Positions 1-13,370 of a DNA stretch of 64,000 bases are shown one piece after another. The position numbers and the translations under genes were made by a program. Below the pieces are notes generated by a model. That model worked only from the letters and a program-made list of their open reading frames with translations, did not search any database and was not told where the DNA came from. Location: positions 50,866,732 to 50,930,731 of the forward strand of contig NC_090175.1 in the NCBI RefSeq assembly GCF_024679245.1. The letters run 5' to 3'. Source of the stretch: Pseudorasbora parva. Its lineage: Eukaryota; Chordata; Actinopteri; Cypriniformes; Gobionidae. Position 1 is the stretch's first letter. The number at the start of each line of letters is the position of its first letter.

Positions 1-529
1 ATTGAAAACACGGTAAGTGCAGTGGTAAGTACAGCCTTGCTTTCATACCTGTCATTTTGCTCTGAATAAGGTCTATTGTTCAACTTTGAGTGTGTCCTTC
101 AGAATTCTGTTTATGAGCTATGAATAAATTATTCAGAGGGGCCTTGCAGACAATACTAACAAGGATCTTAAACAAGGGAAAATGTAAAAAATTATATAAA
201 AAAATAATAATAATCAGAAAGTGTGTAAAAGATGTTAGCCATCATAAACTGTAGTTAGGCTACTGAGTCTATAAACAAAACAAACATGTCCTGCAGGTTT
301 TTTGTTTAATTTTATTTAGGAATAGTGTGTTCAAAAGTATCGACTGCGAAACCAAATCGGTACTGCATTTTTAACAACGTGATCCTTTTGAGCTGTATTC
401 GTAAACACATCTGACTGGCCATTGTGCTCACAAGCTCATCGGATGTGCCTGTGATTGGCTACAACAATAACACTATTAATCACTATGTTTAAAATAAATG
501 TTCTAACCTAGACCATGCTTTTAACTCGA
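1..529. other. Unassigned AT-rich DNA
   Basis: No open frame of note, no RNA gene and no clear repeat boundary is seen here. The stretch ends where an inverted-repeat element begins. Confidence 0.5.
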
Positions 530-570
530 GATGGGCATTTCCAGTCCTGGATGGCCACTGTCCTGGAGAG

Positions 571-1267
571 TTAAAGGGATAGTTCACCCAAAAATTTAAA
601 TTGGATGTTTATCTACTTACCCCAAGTGCATCCAACATGTAGGTGTCTTTGTTTCTTCAGTAGAACACAAATTAAGATTTTTAACTCCAACCGTTGCTGT
701 GTGCTAGTCATAATGCATGTGATTGGGTCACAACTCGCTTCACTTCTGGTTAGGAAGGTCAATATACACGCTCTCGCGGTACATGTAAAGACATCATTTC
801 TGGTATACATGATCTGGTGTAGGTTATGCCAAAGCCAGAAGTGAATCTGGTACACGACGCCAGAGCGTGTATATTGACCTTCCTAACCGGAAGTGAAGCG
901 CATTCGAGGCTGTTGGACATAGCGTTCTATTTGAGGTAAAAAAATTAAATAAAATAAAAATGTATATTTAACTACGGCTCAATTTCTCACACAAACTGAT
1001 CATTTTGTGTCTTAAGATACCAATGTGTCGTCATGAGCCACTGGGCTCGTTGTCCATGTTAACTAAGCATGTTTTTTGGGGGGTTTTTTTGGTCTCATAG
1101 AATTGTTACCCATTCACATGCATTATATGACTGGCACACAGCAACGGTCGGAGTTAAAAATCTTAATTTGTGTTCAACTGAAGAAACAAAGACACCTACA
1201 TGTTGGATGCACTGGGGGTAAGCAGATAAACATCAAATTTACATTTTTGGGTGAAATATCCCTTTAA
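571..1267. mobile_element. TTAA-flanked foldback element (AAAGGGATAGTTCACCC type)
   Basis: It is bounded by TTAA at 571-574 and 1264-1267. The termini are AAAGGGATAGTTCACCCAAA on the left and TTTGGGTGAAATATCCCTTT on the right, with further pairing inward (AAATTAAGATTTTTAACTCC against GGAGTTAAAAATCTTAATTT). A TTAA target duplication is the hallmark of piggyBac-type transposition, so a piggyBac-type non-autonomous element is inferred. Open frames of 60-80 codons inside lie in the inverted repeats and are not genes. Other copies of this terminal family lie near 17.5, 47.4, 48.0, 48.6 and 62.8 kb. Confidence 0.75.
741..895. repeat. Internal inverted repeat, 34-bp arms
   Basis: Arms 741-774 and 862-895 are reverse complements with one mismatch; the core is AGGAAGGTCAATATACACGC. 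They are separated by 87 bp. This second-order hairpin lies inside the TTAA element and could reflect another nested insertion or an arm duplication. Confidence 0.8.
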
Positions 1268-1392
1268 GCTCCAACCCTGATCAAACTCACCTGCCTGTAG
1301 CCTTCTAGTAATCCTGAAGACATTGATTAGCTGTGTTTGAGCTAAACTCTGCAGGACAGTGTCCCTCCAGGACTGGAATTGCCCACCCCTGC

Positions 1393-4875
<3,483 letters not shown>

Positions 4876-5375
4876 CTTAAAAGTACACTATGCAACTTTT
4901 CGTCCACTGGAGGGCGCCTATGCTAAACGGCTCGCGAGTACCGGGACTTTTGTTATGACGGGACGGGACACAGTCGCCGGGCGCCTGCACTTCCGCTTTT
5001 TCCGGTCAGGTAAAAACAGCTATTTTTATCATATCAGATACATTTAGGGGGCCAAGAGCTTCAGCCATCCGTCCACTCTCTTTCCTGAACTGAAATGAAG
5101 TAGTGGGCTGTACTTTCCACACGACTGACATCAGGTTCGTATGCCAGGTTGGCTGGTGGTTATGTTGCCCGCATACCGCCTCCCATGGCCGAGACTAGTA
5201 TTACGATACCTGTCGGGCCGGGGCTAGTAATGCTACTTCTAATTAAGGTTGATATCTCTGCAGCACTATAACTTGACATTTTTTTAATGACATCATCGCC
5301 CTTATTTCTTCTCATTCTTTTGATGCGTGTAGGTCATTTTTTGAATATTTTTACCTACACATGGCACCTTTGAAC
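4876..5375. mobile_element. Probable dispersed repeat with GC-rich core
   Basis: The block is compositionally distinct: CG-rich between 4910 and 5230 and AT-rich at the flanks. It begins TTAAAAGTACACTATGCAAC and ends near GGCACCTTTGAA; the ends are only weakly complementary. It resembles a known type of cyprinid interspersed repeat, but no target duplication or coding remnant identifies its class. Confidence 0.35.
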
Positions 5376-6118
5376 AGTTTTTATTGTTATTTTAATCACT
5401 TTCAGTACAAATGCTTTCAACCATAATGTTTTATAATATTGTGATGTAAACATTTGCATATATTGCTCTTCCCTAAAATATACTAAGTGTCATTCGAATA
5501 GAAATAAAGTATGACATGTATCTAAGTTTGACCATGACTCATTCACATTAAATCCTTATGTTATTATACTTGCAGGAGATATTAGTCTGAATCTATTCAG
5601 CAAAAGTGGTAATTCAACCAATGGAATATGGCAGAATAGGGAATATTATTGAAAAAGAGTGTGAGTCAAGGTTAAGATTTAAAGAAGGGAATGACTTGAG
5701 AGCACGGCAGCAATCAGTGAAAGAATGAAGATGCAAAACTGAGAACTATGAATACCATCACAGGTGGACATACAGACTGTGTTCATATGTAGATCCAGAT
5801 GGATTTTCTCAAGATAACCTTTGGGAAGCTGAGCCAAAAGATACAGAAAGATTTTTTGCAAAAGAGTAAACTACTGAAAGTCTGGAAACTGCTGCGAGAT
5901 GGATCATCTCCACAGTGCTTAGTGGCGCTTTGTAAATACTGGCAATTTTGGCCCTTGTCCTGGTTCCTCTAAAACCTCACTGATCTGGGGATCTGATTCC
6001 TTTCGAAGTACTTTCTTCTTTTTAATGTATGGAGACTGAAATAGATTTCTGACTTTTTGTTATTATTTTTCTACCATGCCACAGTTTTCCCACCTCAACT
6101 GTTCCTGGTTATCCAAAA
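5376..6118. other. Unassigned DNA
   Basis: No supported gene, RNA or repeat boundary. Only short chance frames occur. Confidence 0.45.
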
Positions 6119-6394
6119 TACACTCTTAAAACTAAAAGGTCTTTACTGGCATCGATGGTTCTATTAAGAACTGTTAAAGTCCATGGGACCTTTTCATTGC
6201 ACAAAATATTCTTGACAGTTAAAAAAAAAGTTACTTAGACTATTAAAATGTTTACAAATGTGTTCTTAAAAAAAAATAAAATAAAATAAAAAAAGATTCC
6301 TGAAAGGTTCTTTGGGGAACCAAAAAGGGTTCTTCTATGTTGAAACCCCACTTTTGGAAACTTTAAGCTTTAAACTTTAATTTTTAAGAGAGTA
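6119..6394. mobile_element. TA-flanked MITE, CACTCTTAAAA type
   Basis: It starts after TA at 6119-6120 with CACTCTTAAAACTAAAAGG and ends TTTTTAAGAGAG before TA at 6393-6394. Internal blocks (GCATCGATGGTTC, CCATGGGACCTTTTCATTGC, GGTTCTTTGGGGAACC) recur in the related copies at 23.9-24.2 kb and 37.6 kb. It has no open frame. TA duplication suggests Tc1/mariner-like mobilisation (inference). Confidence 0.65.
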
Positions 6395-6429
6395 GGATGT
6401 TAAAGGTAGCTTAAATTTCACGGCTCATA

Positions 6430-6815
6430 GGTTCACTGACTCATTCTCTGTGTGTGGGTGTTTTCTGCTGATTTCCGCCTATGGGTTGATCTGTTGTCTG
6501 GGTCTTGGGTCTTGTGTTGTCAGTTTGTTTGGTGTTCTCCAGCTGCTCAGTCTTGGTCCAGGTAAGTTCTCGCTGGTTGTTATTCTTTACGATCCTGTCT
6601 GGATTCTGTTCCTGTCACCCTGGACTTGTTTCGGCTGGTTTCTTCTCTGTGAACTGGTTGCCCATTGTGTCCCTGCTCTATCTTGAGAGACTGTGATCTG
6701 CACCTGCTTTCTTATCCTGCTATCTACTCTACTCTGGACATTTTCTAAATAAACTATTCATTTCACATTTGCTACTGAATCATCCTTATTTGTTTGTAAC
6801 ACTACACTGTTTAAT
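6430..6815 (+). mobile_element. Possible 3' terminal region of a retroelement
   Basis: A block enriched in CTG/TTG/TCC words, unlike its surroundings, ends in AATAAACTATTCATTTCAC and then TTTGTAACACTACA. This is the layout of a transcript end with a polyadenylation-like AATAAA. Two overlapping frames of 60-78 codons (6450-6686, 6505-6696) reflect composition. Class and boundaries are uncertain. Confidence 0.25.
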
Positions 6816-6889
6816 TTATATCCCAACATGAATTAACATCATTTCACAGGTGCAGTACATAGACATTTTGGTTATGTCCCATACTGGCA

Positions 6890-7545
6890 CTCTGACATGA
6901 GCCGCATAGGTCTGATGGTGCCCGATGCAGCTCTTTAATAGCTTTGGGCCATCACCTCCTTGCTGTCATTCATGTACCCTAGCAGGTTGGCTTGGTAACC
7001 CTGCAAAATAGCCATATGCGAGCAGGATTTAGTGGGCAGTGTTGGGGATGACTGACACAGCATCAGGGGAGAGATAAGTGGCCTATGTCTTTTCAATCCT
7101 GAGCATCATCCATAGTCATGGTCCCATTAAGCCCCACAACTGATGAATAATTGTGGACTGTGGGACTAGATAGTCTAGATGAGACTTTCTTCCAGGATCT
7201 CAACACTTCAGTTTGAAAATCTGGAAATAAATGCAAGCCCCAATGTGGAGGCTGTGATTTTGACTGCAGGAAGCGCTCATTTTATTAAATTTTTTCCTAA
7301 GTGCTTCCCGCTTCTCAGCCAGCCGCTCGATGTTAAGCTTTGCCACAGCTCGAGTTACATCCTCCACAAGCTCCTCATACTGTGGGGATGGTTGGCGAGT
7401 CACCCATATACCCCTCTTCAAAGCTGAGGATGTTCTCCTCGTAGCTAGACAGTTCCAGCATCAAGCTCTCACTGCAGGCTTCCTGATCCCGGAGTTTAAG
7501 CACTGGACTAGTGGGTGAAAGCTGAGAAAGCCCCATGATCAAAGT
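6890..7545 (-). pseudogene. DIRS-like retrotransposon ORF1 (Gag-like) relic
   Basis: Reading leftward on the minus strand, three frames carry pieces of one protein. The first is VEDVTRAVAKLNI at about 7330-7380. The second is NERFLQSKSQPPHWGLHLFP and then LRSWKK at about 7190-7290. The third is ATYLSPDAVSVIP near 7040-7080, followed by MAILQGYQANLL near 6990-7020. Order and wording match the ORF1 product of fish DIRS1-type tyrosine-recombinase retrotransposons (conserved blocks ERFL..K..P, F.PD...EV.RSW, ASYLSP and AVLQAYQADLL). Several frameshifts and stops separate the blocks, so it is dead. The matching leader lies upstream at 7815-7987, separated by an L2 fragment. Confidence 0.65.
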
Positions 7546-7678
7546 TGCCAAACAACAGGAAACATGAGCCTCGTCGGTCTAACAAGGGCAGGTAGGTGCT
7601 CTAAACTCCTTGTCATTAACCACTAAAATATATATTCAGAGAGCTAGACAACGCCAAATAACATACAGACTGTTAACT

Positions 7679-7812
7679 CACTTAAACTGATAAACAGTGG
7701 TGTGATGTGGACACGCTTGGGTGCATTGAAGACCAGTCGAGCTGCTGCGTCCTAGAAAATTTGTAAGTGTTTGACTGCAAATGATGTAAGTCCAGCCATT
7801 GCAGTACCTTGT
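7679..7812 (-). pseudogene. L2-type LINE reverse-transcriptase C-terminal fragment
   Basis: The minus strand reads LAGLTSFAVK and then AARLVFNAPKRVHITPLFIS after a stop. This is the region downstream of the RT catalytic core that L2-clade LINEs conserve as LAGLPACAIK...QNAAARLVFN.PKR.HVTPLF. Only about 45 residues remain. It sits between the leader and the ORF1 part of the DIRS-like relic, so it probably inserted there. A related fragment on the plus strand lies at 13.1 kb. Confidence 0.65.
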
Positions 7813-7814
7813 TA

Positions 7815-7987
7815 ATGCTCTTCTGATGCTGCCGTGCTTCTTGCTTGCCTTTATATCTTCTGCGGTACGCCATCACACGCCACAGGATGCAAACGCACCA
7901 ATCGTGTTTAGACTAATTGCATGTGCTTCAGACACAGTAAAACAGAGGCATTCCCCATAGTGTCCTTTGACGCAGCGTGAGTTCCCT
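7815..7987 (-). mobile_element. DIRS-like element leader region
   Basis: The minus strand begins GAGGGAACTCACGCTGCGTC, then CACTATGGGGAATGCCTCTG and GTGTCTGAAGCACATGCAAT. The order GAGGGAAC / GCTGCGTC / TATGGGGAA(C/T)GCCTCT / TGTCTGAAGC is the start of fish DIRS1-type elements as I remember them. It ends near a short frame (MMAYRRRYKGK...). Orientation and order agree with the ORF1 relic to its left. Confidence 0.5.
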
Positions 7988-8607
7988 CAAAAAAAGAAAT
8001 GCATCTCCAATGCAAAAGCCCATAGAGTTACCTTGAGGTGACATACACATAAGACTTCTTCAAAGCGGGGTAGTCTCTAAAACCTGTTATTTTCTTAACC
8101 TATAGAAATTCAGTTTGTGAGCGGATTCATTCAACTATTATTTAGGGCTTTGCAACAGGAAACTGTCTGCAATTACCCTGTTCTCTTTGTTTTCTGGCAG
8201 CTTTGCTGAAAAGTGCAAATTTATTATTCTGATAGAGTCGAGTGATTAATTAGCCTCATACTCCTCAGCATATTGCCAATCAAAAAAAACTATTCAACAC
8301 ATCACTAAACAATAAACTCCAACATGAAATGAACGTTTAAGCATAAAATTAAGAACAAGTCGTTGTAAACAGGGTTGTTAAGGCTCTTAAATCTCTGCAT
8401 GAAAAAGCTCTCAAGCATATATAATATTAGAAACACACTCTGTTGCTTCTTTAAGCACAACGGTTATAAGACAATGTGAAGCATTCAGTATGTTTAATGT
8501 TCAATTGGATGCTGCATTGGATAAGAACCACACAATCCAGTTTTGCTATTCATTTTAAATTATTCAGACTTTTTTTATGTTAATCAAGTTTACTCTGTTA
8601 GATGATT

Positions 8608-8614
<7 letters not shown>
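7988..8614. other. Unassigned DNA
   Basis: No supported feature. AT-rich sequence lies between the DIRS-like relic and a (TA)n array. Confidence 0.5.

Positions 8615-8668
<54 letters not shown>
8615..8668. repeat. (TA)n microsatellite, about 54 bp
   Basis: Uninterrupted TA run directly upstream of the BED-finger relic. It supplies the artificial Tyr/Ile N-terminus of the open frame there. Confidence 0.97.
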
Positions 8669-8670
<2 letters not shown>

Positions 8671-8931
8671 ATAGGTCACAACCTATGGTCACGACAACAA
8701 CAAACCATAGTGAACATTTACGAAGAAGCTGATGAGACCGCTTTGATTGGCCCCGTGGATGGGAAATTTTGTTTTAAAAAACGAAAGGATGGAAGCGTCG
8801 ACAATAGCATGGTTGTGTGGAAGCTATACAACAAGGAATTTGCGTATCACCGCAACATATCGAGCCTCAAATCTCGCAAATATGCTATTACTACACTTAA
8901 TGGCAAACATTGCACTGGTCTGCTGGACTGA
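8669..8931 (+). pseudogene. Decayed BED-type zinc finger exon (hAT/ZBED-like)
   Basis: The frame reads GKFCFKKRKDGSVDNSMVV, then WKLYNKEFAYHRNISSLK, then HC at the end. Cyprinid hAT/ZBED proteins carry the pattern KFxFKKRKDGS.D...VVC.IC.KEFAYHRSTSSL.YHL.AKH. Here both metal-binding cysteines of the C-x-x-C pair are replaced (Trp and Tyr), and a downstream shift destroys the YHL/H part. A stop follows at 8929-8931. BED fingers bind DNA and usually form the N-terminus of hAT transposases; no catalytic domain follows here. The open frame that seems to start at 8602 begins inside the TA repeat. Confidence 0.55.
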
Positions 8932-9225
<294 letters not shown>

Positions 9226-9425
9226 TAGGGATGCAACAATACGGTTAGTCCATGGTTCAATACATATGTCTCATGCCAGTCCTATCTTGTGTGCACGTGT
9301 GGGTTTTGTGTTTATGTTTTATTTTGTTATAAATAAATGATCTATTATTCACTTGAGTCTTCTCACCATTTTCTTTGTGTTCCCGACCATGCCATAAGGA
9401 TACGACCATCTGAGGACTCAGCAGA

Positions 9426-10316
9426 ATGGGCATCTTCCTATACCCATCTCCCTGCCCTTCCGCTGCATCAGGAGAAGGTCAACACAGCAGACTCCTTTCC
9501 CTTCGGCAGGAGGGAGCTAGCATAAAGGAGTTTGCTTACCGGTTTCTGTTTGCAGCAGAGGGGCTCAACATCAGTCAGGCAGAGCTCAAGGACATTTTTA
9601 ACACCCGCCTTAATGAGCCAATCATCGCCTGGGAGATGGGAATGCTAGGGACGCTATCATTTTGGCAGTTTGTGGGGTATGTGTACGATCGTGATGGTGG
9701 AGGAGTGCCCTGGAGGGGTGGTCTTCCACCTCTTGGGCCTCCCCCAATCTTCCCCACAGACTGCCAAGTCCCCAGTCCTCCGATGATCCCTTCAAGGAGA
9801 AGTAAGGCTCCCTCCATGCCTGTTTCAGTGGTCCCAGTTCCGGTGGTTCGCATGCCGGTGGTCCCTGTGCCGGTGGATCGTGTTCCGGTGGTTCCTGTGC
9901 CGGTGGATCGTGTTCCGGTGGTACCGATGCCGGGGGATCGTGTTCCTGTGGTCCCGGTGCCGGTGGATCGTGTTCCAGTGGTTCCTGTGCCGGTGGATCA
10001 TGTTCCGGTGGTCCCGATGCCGGTGGTCCCAGTGCCGGTGGATCGTGTTCCGGTGGTCCCAGTGCCGGTGGACTCTGTTCCGGTGGACACTGCTCTGCCT
10101 GTGTCACTAAGGCGCCCTGCTCTGCCTGCGCTAACGATGCACCCTGCTCTGCCTGCGCCACCTGGACGCAGGGGGCAGCACTGGCCACTTGAACTTTGTG
10201 GGCCACCATGTCCTCCTGAATTTTTTGTTTTCCCCATTTTTCCTTTGTTGACCCCTCCCTTGTCTGTTCCTTCCTTGTCTGTTTCCCCTGCCCCGTCCTG
10301 GTCTGCCCCAAACTGA
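9426..10316 (+). CDS. Gag-like open frame with Val-Pro repeat domain, probable retroelement relic
   Basis: A 296-codon frame. Residues about 30-85 read EGASIKEFAYRFLFAAEGLN and then ELKDIFNTRLNEPIIAWEM. These resemble the retroelement Gag arrangement of an S/I-x-E-F helix followed by LKD.F..GL, which I recognise only loosely from cyprinid repeats. Residues about 138-223 are (VPVVPVPVDR)n, encoded by a 15-bp minisatellite. The C-terminus is Pro-rich. There is no zinc knuckle, protease or RT downstream; a Tc1 relic follows 26 bp later. A 255-codon antisense frame (9622-10389) exists because the repeat lacks stops. An AT-rich block with AATAAA-like text lies upstream (9290-9400). Likely dead, although the frame is intact. 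Confidence 0.35.
   Translation: MGIFLYPSPCPSAASGEGQHSRLLSLRQEGASIKEFAYRFLFAAEGLNISQAELKDIFNTRLNEPIIAWEMGMLGTLSFWQFVGYVYDRDGGGVPWRGGLPPLGPPPIFPTDCQVPSPPMIPSRRSKAPSMPVSVVPVPVVRMPVVPVPVDRVPVVPVPVDRVPVVPMPGDRVPVVPVPVDRVPVVPVPVDHVPVVPMPVVPVPVDRVPVVPVPVDSVPVDTALPVSLRRPALPALTMHPALPAPPGRRGQHWPLELCGPPCPPEFFVFPIFPLLTPPLSVPSLSVSPAPSWSAPN
9840..10094 (+). repeat. 15-bp minisatellite, 17 units
   Basis: Seventeen in-register copies of CCGGTGG(T/A)(C/T)C(G/C)NGTG-like units, alternating two types: CCGGTGGATCGTGTT and CCGGTGGTCCCNGTG. The higher period is therefore 30 bp. It encodes VPVDR and VPVVP pentamers in the plus frame. It is GC-rich against an AT-rich background. Confidence 0.93.
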
Positions 10317-10341
10317 CCCAAGACTGGAGCTCCAAACTGAA

Positions 10342-10685
10342 TGTCAGAATGAGAAAGAAAGGTGATTTAAGCAATTTTGAGCGTGGCATGGTTGTTGGTG
10401 TCAGATGGGCCAGTCTGAGTATTTCACAGTCTGCTCAGTTACTGGGATTTTCACACACAACCATTTCTAGGGTTTACAAAGAATAGTGTGAAAAGGGAAA
10501 TACATTTAGTATGCGGCAGTCCTGTGGGCGAAAATGCTAGAGGAGAATGGACCGACTGATTCAAACTGATAGAAGAGCAACTTTGACTGAAATAACCACA
10601 CGTTACAACCAAGGTATGCAGCAAAGCATTTGTGAAGCCACAACACATACAACCTTGAGGCGAATGTAAACCTTTTGGCAATATA

Positions 10686-10690
<5 letters not shown>
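10342..10690 (+). pseudogene. Tc1-like transposase N-terminus joined to a Tc1 terminus
   Basis: From ATG at 10349 the frame reads MRKKGDLSNFERGMVVGVRW...GFSHTTISRVYKE and then a stop at 10484. It resumes at 10511 with MRQSCGRKC, a stop, RRMDRLIQTDRRATLTEITT and TTLRRM. This is the paired helix-turn-helix DNA-binding region of Tc1 transposases. The text then jumps straight to TTTTGGCAATATAGTG, the terminal repeat of this Tc1 type, so the whole DDE catalytic domain has been deleted. Two in-frame stops also show that it is dead. Confidence 0.8.

Positions 10691-10694
<4 letters not shown>

Positions 10695-10758
<64 letters not shown>
10695..10758. repeat. (TA)n microsatellite flanked by GT
   Basis: TA run of about 64 bp preceded by GTGTGTGTG. 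It adjoins the Tc1 terminus. Confidence 0.95.
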
Positions 10759-10767
<9 letters not shown>

Positions 10768-12387
10768 ATATGAGAGCACACCTGCATTCCTACTGTAAGT
10801 AAATTCACTCTGTCAAAGTGCTCCTGTTGACACATGCTCAGAATTGCATGTTCTGATAGCAGTGTTTCAGGGCTGTGATCTCTGACCTGTACCATTGGTT
10901 GTTATATTCAGCAGTTGTTATTCTGAAAAGCAGAGCTTTTTTCTGGAGTCAAAGGTGATTCTCTGGCTAGCATTCGGCAGGGTTTTAATGCATTAGGTGC
11001 TTCCACCCTGAACCAAATGTGAACGTGAGCGCTTTATAAGTAAAAAAAAAAGGGGGGACTTGCAGCCATTTTAACTTCATTGTGAATGGAGCTCAAGGTC
11101 TTTCTTTCCCATAGTTATTGTCTCTTTCACTATGACAGAAGTATCAGACTATTATGAGGCCTGTAGGCAACTCAACCTTTACTTGTTTTCTAGTATCTCT
11201 AAATCTCACAGGAAATATCTTTGTTTAAAAGACTTTCTCTACTCAGATACCCAAACAATAAGGTTCAAATGACATTTATAAACTATAAGGACTTTATTTT
11301 AAAACATTTAGCATGTATAAACATGTTAACATTATTTAAACATATTTATTTACAAATAAATTAAACAAAAATAATAATAAATACATAAATTACTAAAATT
11401 CCATTAGTAGAAAACAAAGCATCACTTTTGTGATTAAGTGTTAACAAATGTTGATTAAGTAGACATTTACTGGATGGACAAAAAATATTATAGAATGTTA
11501 AAAGCACATGTATTTGTGATCTAATTATTTTCAGACACCAAGCCACCTACAGGCAGGGCTGATTTGAACTGAAAATACAGAAACAAAGCCTGAAGATACT
11601 AAACATATAGAAGTTTCAGTCATTTCACAGCACACAGATGGAAAATAACCTAAAGGATTTTTACATGCCTTGTTGAGTTATTCCTGTCTCATGCAGAGAA
11701 TCAAGGTTTAATGGGGCGTGAGATGCGTTACCCTTTCATTTTTTACTCTACAGTCACACTGACAGAGCATTGGAGAGGCATCTATTGCATACACTTCCTT
11801 ATAAGATATCTAGTGCCCTTCCTCTGCTGAAGAGACCCATTTTTTGACATTCTGTTTCTAGTGAGGTGGAGAGAAATTCTCCTATACTGCACCAAGACTT
11901 TTCTTCATTGTGTCTCACCATCTTCTTAGTCAAAGAGTGCAGGGTCACTATCACAGTCACAGAGGGCCTTCATAAAAAAAGAATGGGTTACTATCTCCAG
12001 AAGATTGTTAGGGAAGACACTGGCTAGGGGATGATCTGTTAATATTTATTACAAAAATCTTTCATACGGGTTGGGCGGTATGACAATCTTGGCTTCAATA
12101 TAAAGCAGGGGTGCCTAATCAAAGGTTCAGCTCAAAGCCGTATTAAATACCACAATTTGCTCATTAAGATCTTTAGAAGATACTAGATACTTGACTGACA
12201 AAAAGTCCGCTCAGACAGCATCCAATATGAATTCAGTTCTCTGGCATAACCCTTTTTCTCAGGTACCAGTATGAGTTTCTGATTTGATGATCTTAAACAT
12301 CTAGTTGGAGTGTTTATACTCAATGTCATTAAGATAGGAAGGCGCCAGTCCATTTAAGGCCTTACAAACAAAGAGTACGATTTTAGG
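10759..12387. other. Unassigned DNA
   Basis: AT-rich; no gene or RNA seen. The last part (about 12320-12385: CCATTTAAGGCCTTACAAAC) resembles a recurrent retroelement-tail text in fish, but is too short to classify. Confidence 0.4.
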
Positions 12388-13049
12388 GTGCTCTAAAACT
12401 AGCACTTTTTGTGCGCACCCGGGTTCGATTGACATCAGAGTTCAGTTCGTTTGGATGATTTGAACGCGGTCTTCCGAACTCAGCTGTGCACCCGTGAGCC
12501 CGAACCCGAGTCCGCTTAAAAAGGTTGTCTGGGGTTCGGTTCATGTGAACTCTGGTACGGTTCGTTGCTGATGTGAACACGGCCGTTCTAAATCGCGGAA
12601 GTGAACCACAATTGATGATGTATGATTTGATAAAATTGTGTGTTTTGTGAGTTTCACTCATTTACCTAACGACGTCACCACTACCTACTTCAAGCAGAGA
12701 GCTGTAGATCTCATACTGCTCGTCTTCGGGGTTCTTAAGAGCATTTGCAGTGCATTCCTGGCAGATAGACGCAAGTGCCATTACGTACTGAAGCTTTGGT
12801 AACAAAACCAACGGTTCAAAAACAAAAATATAAAAGTGACAGAGCAACGTTAAACATTTCGCTGCCTTCTCGCTCACTGTCATTACTAAGCAACTGGGTA
12901 AACAGCTGCAGCTTTGATGACGCAAACAAACCCGGTTCGGACCCAAGTAATATAATATGAACACAGTCCAGTGGGGGCAGGGGGAGGGGGGATCAATCGA
13001 ACTCGGGTTCGGTCCACGCAATCGAAGCAAGTGTGAAAGCACCTTTAAA
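12388..13049. mobile_element. Inverted-repeat DNA element, possibly PIF/Harbinger-like
   Basis: Left end GGGTGCTCTAAAACTAGCAC and right end (reverse complement) AGGTGCTTTCACACTTGC, with deeper pairing ACCCGGGTTCGATTG against ACCCGAGTTCGATTG. Both ends abut TTA, compatible with a 3-bp target duplication of the PIF/Harbinger type. The interior is GC-richer and contains a 126-codon minus-strand frame (12662-13042). Its end, ALASICQECTANALKNPEDE, is the only non-biased stretch and is not recognised. There is no transposase, so this is a non-autonomous copy. Confidence 0.5.
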
Positions 13050-13370
13050 CTCTATTCTAAAACAGACTGACATCCAGTGCAATTTGCAAGTTCCACTTTT
13101 ATCATCCAGATACATTTATCTATTTGTCATTTCTAGGCTGGATTACTGCAATGCTCTTCTGGCAGGACTTGCATCATGTGCAATCAAACCCCTACAAATG
13201 ATCCAGAACGCAACTGCTCAACTGATCTTTAATGAGCCCAAGAGAGTCCACTTCACACCACTGTTTATCTCTCATTTGATCTCTCTGTTCCAAAACTTAA
13301 TGAGCTGCTACAGAGACAGCACAACAGCACACATTACCTCTGTACACATCAGATTCTGAGGTGTCGGTGT
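13050..13370 (+). pseudogene. L2-type LINE reverse-transcriptase C-terminal fragment
   Basis: The plus frame reads SRLDYCNALLAGLASCAIKP, LQMIQNATAQLIFNEPKRVH and FTPLFIS, then LFQNLMSCYRDS. SRLDYCNALLAGL...QNAAARL.F..PKR.H.TPLF is a signature of the L2 clade (Jockey/CR1 superfamily) just after the RT palm. The YxDD core and endonuclease are absent. It directly follows the inverted-repeat element, which may have interrupted or bounded it. It ends in a stop near 13359. Confidence 0.75.

Larger units (their letters stand above)
530..1392. mobile_element. Older palindromic DNA element, split by a TTAA insertion
   Basis: The left end (about 530-570) reads ATGGGCATTTCCAGTCCTGG and the right end (about 1340-1392) is its reverse complement, CCAGGACTGGAATTGCCCAC. 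Inner parts also pair: GGACAGTG(T)CCCTCC against GGATGGCCACTGTCC. The element is cut at a TTAA by the insertion at 571-1267; joining the flanks restores GAGAGTTAAGCTCC, which matches the mirror copy GAGCTAAACTCT. Possible flanking duplications resembling GCTTTTAA/GCTTTAAA are imperfect. It has no coding capacity. The termini resemble a very common cyprinid non-autonomous DNA element; the superfamily is not assigned. Confidence 0.7.

Noticed and set aside
9622..10389. 255-codon minus-strand frame with PPA/PPE repeats
   Set aside because: Antisense of the 15-bp minisatellite. The plus frame has the Gag-like segment and the minus frame nothing recognisable.
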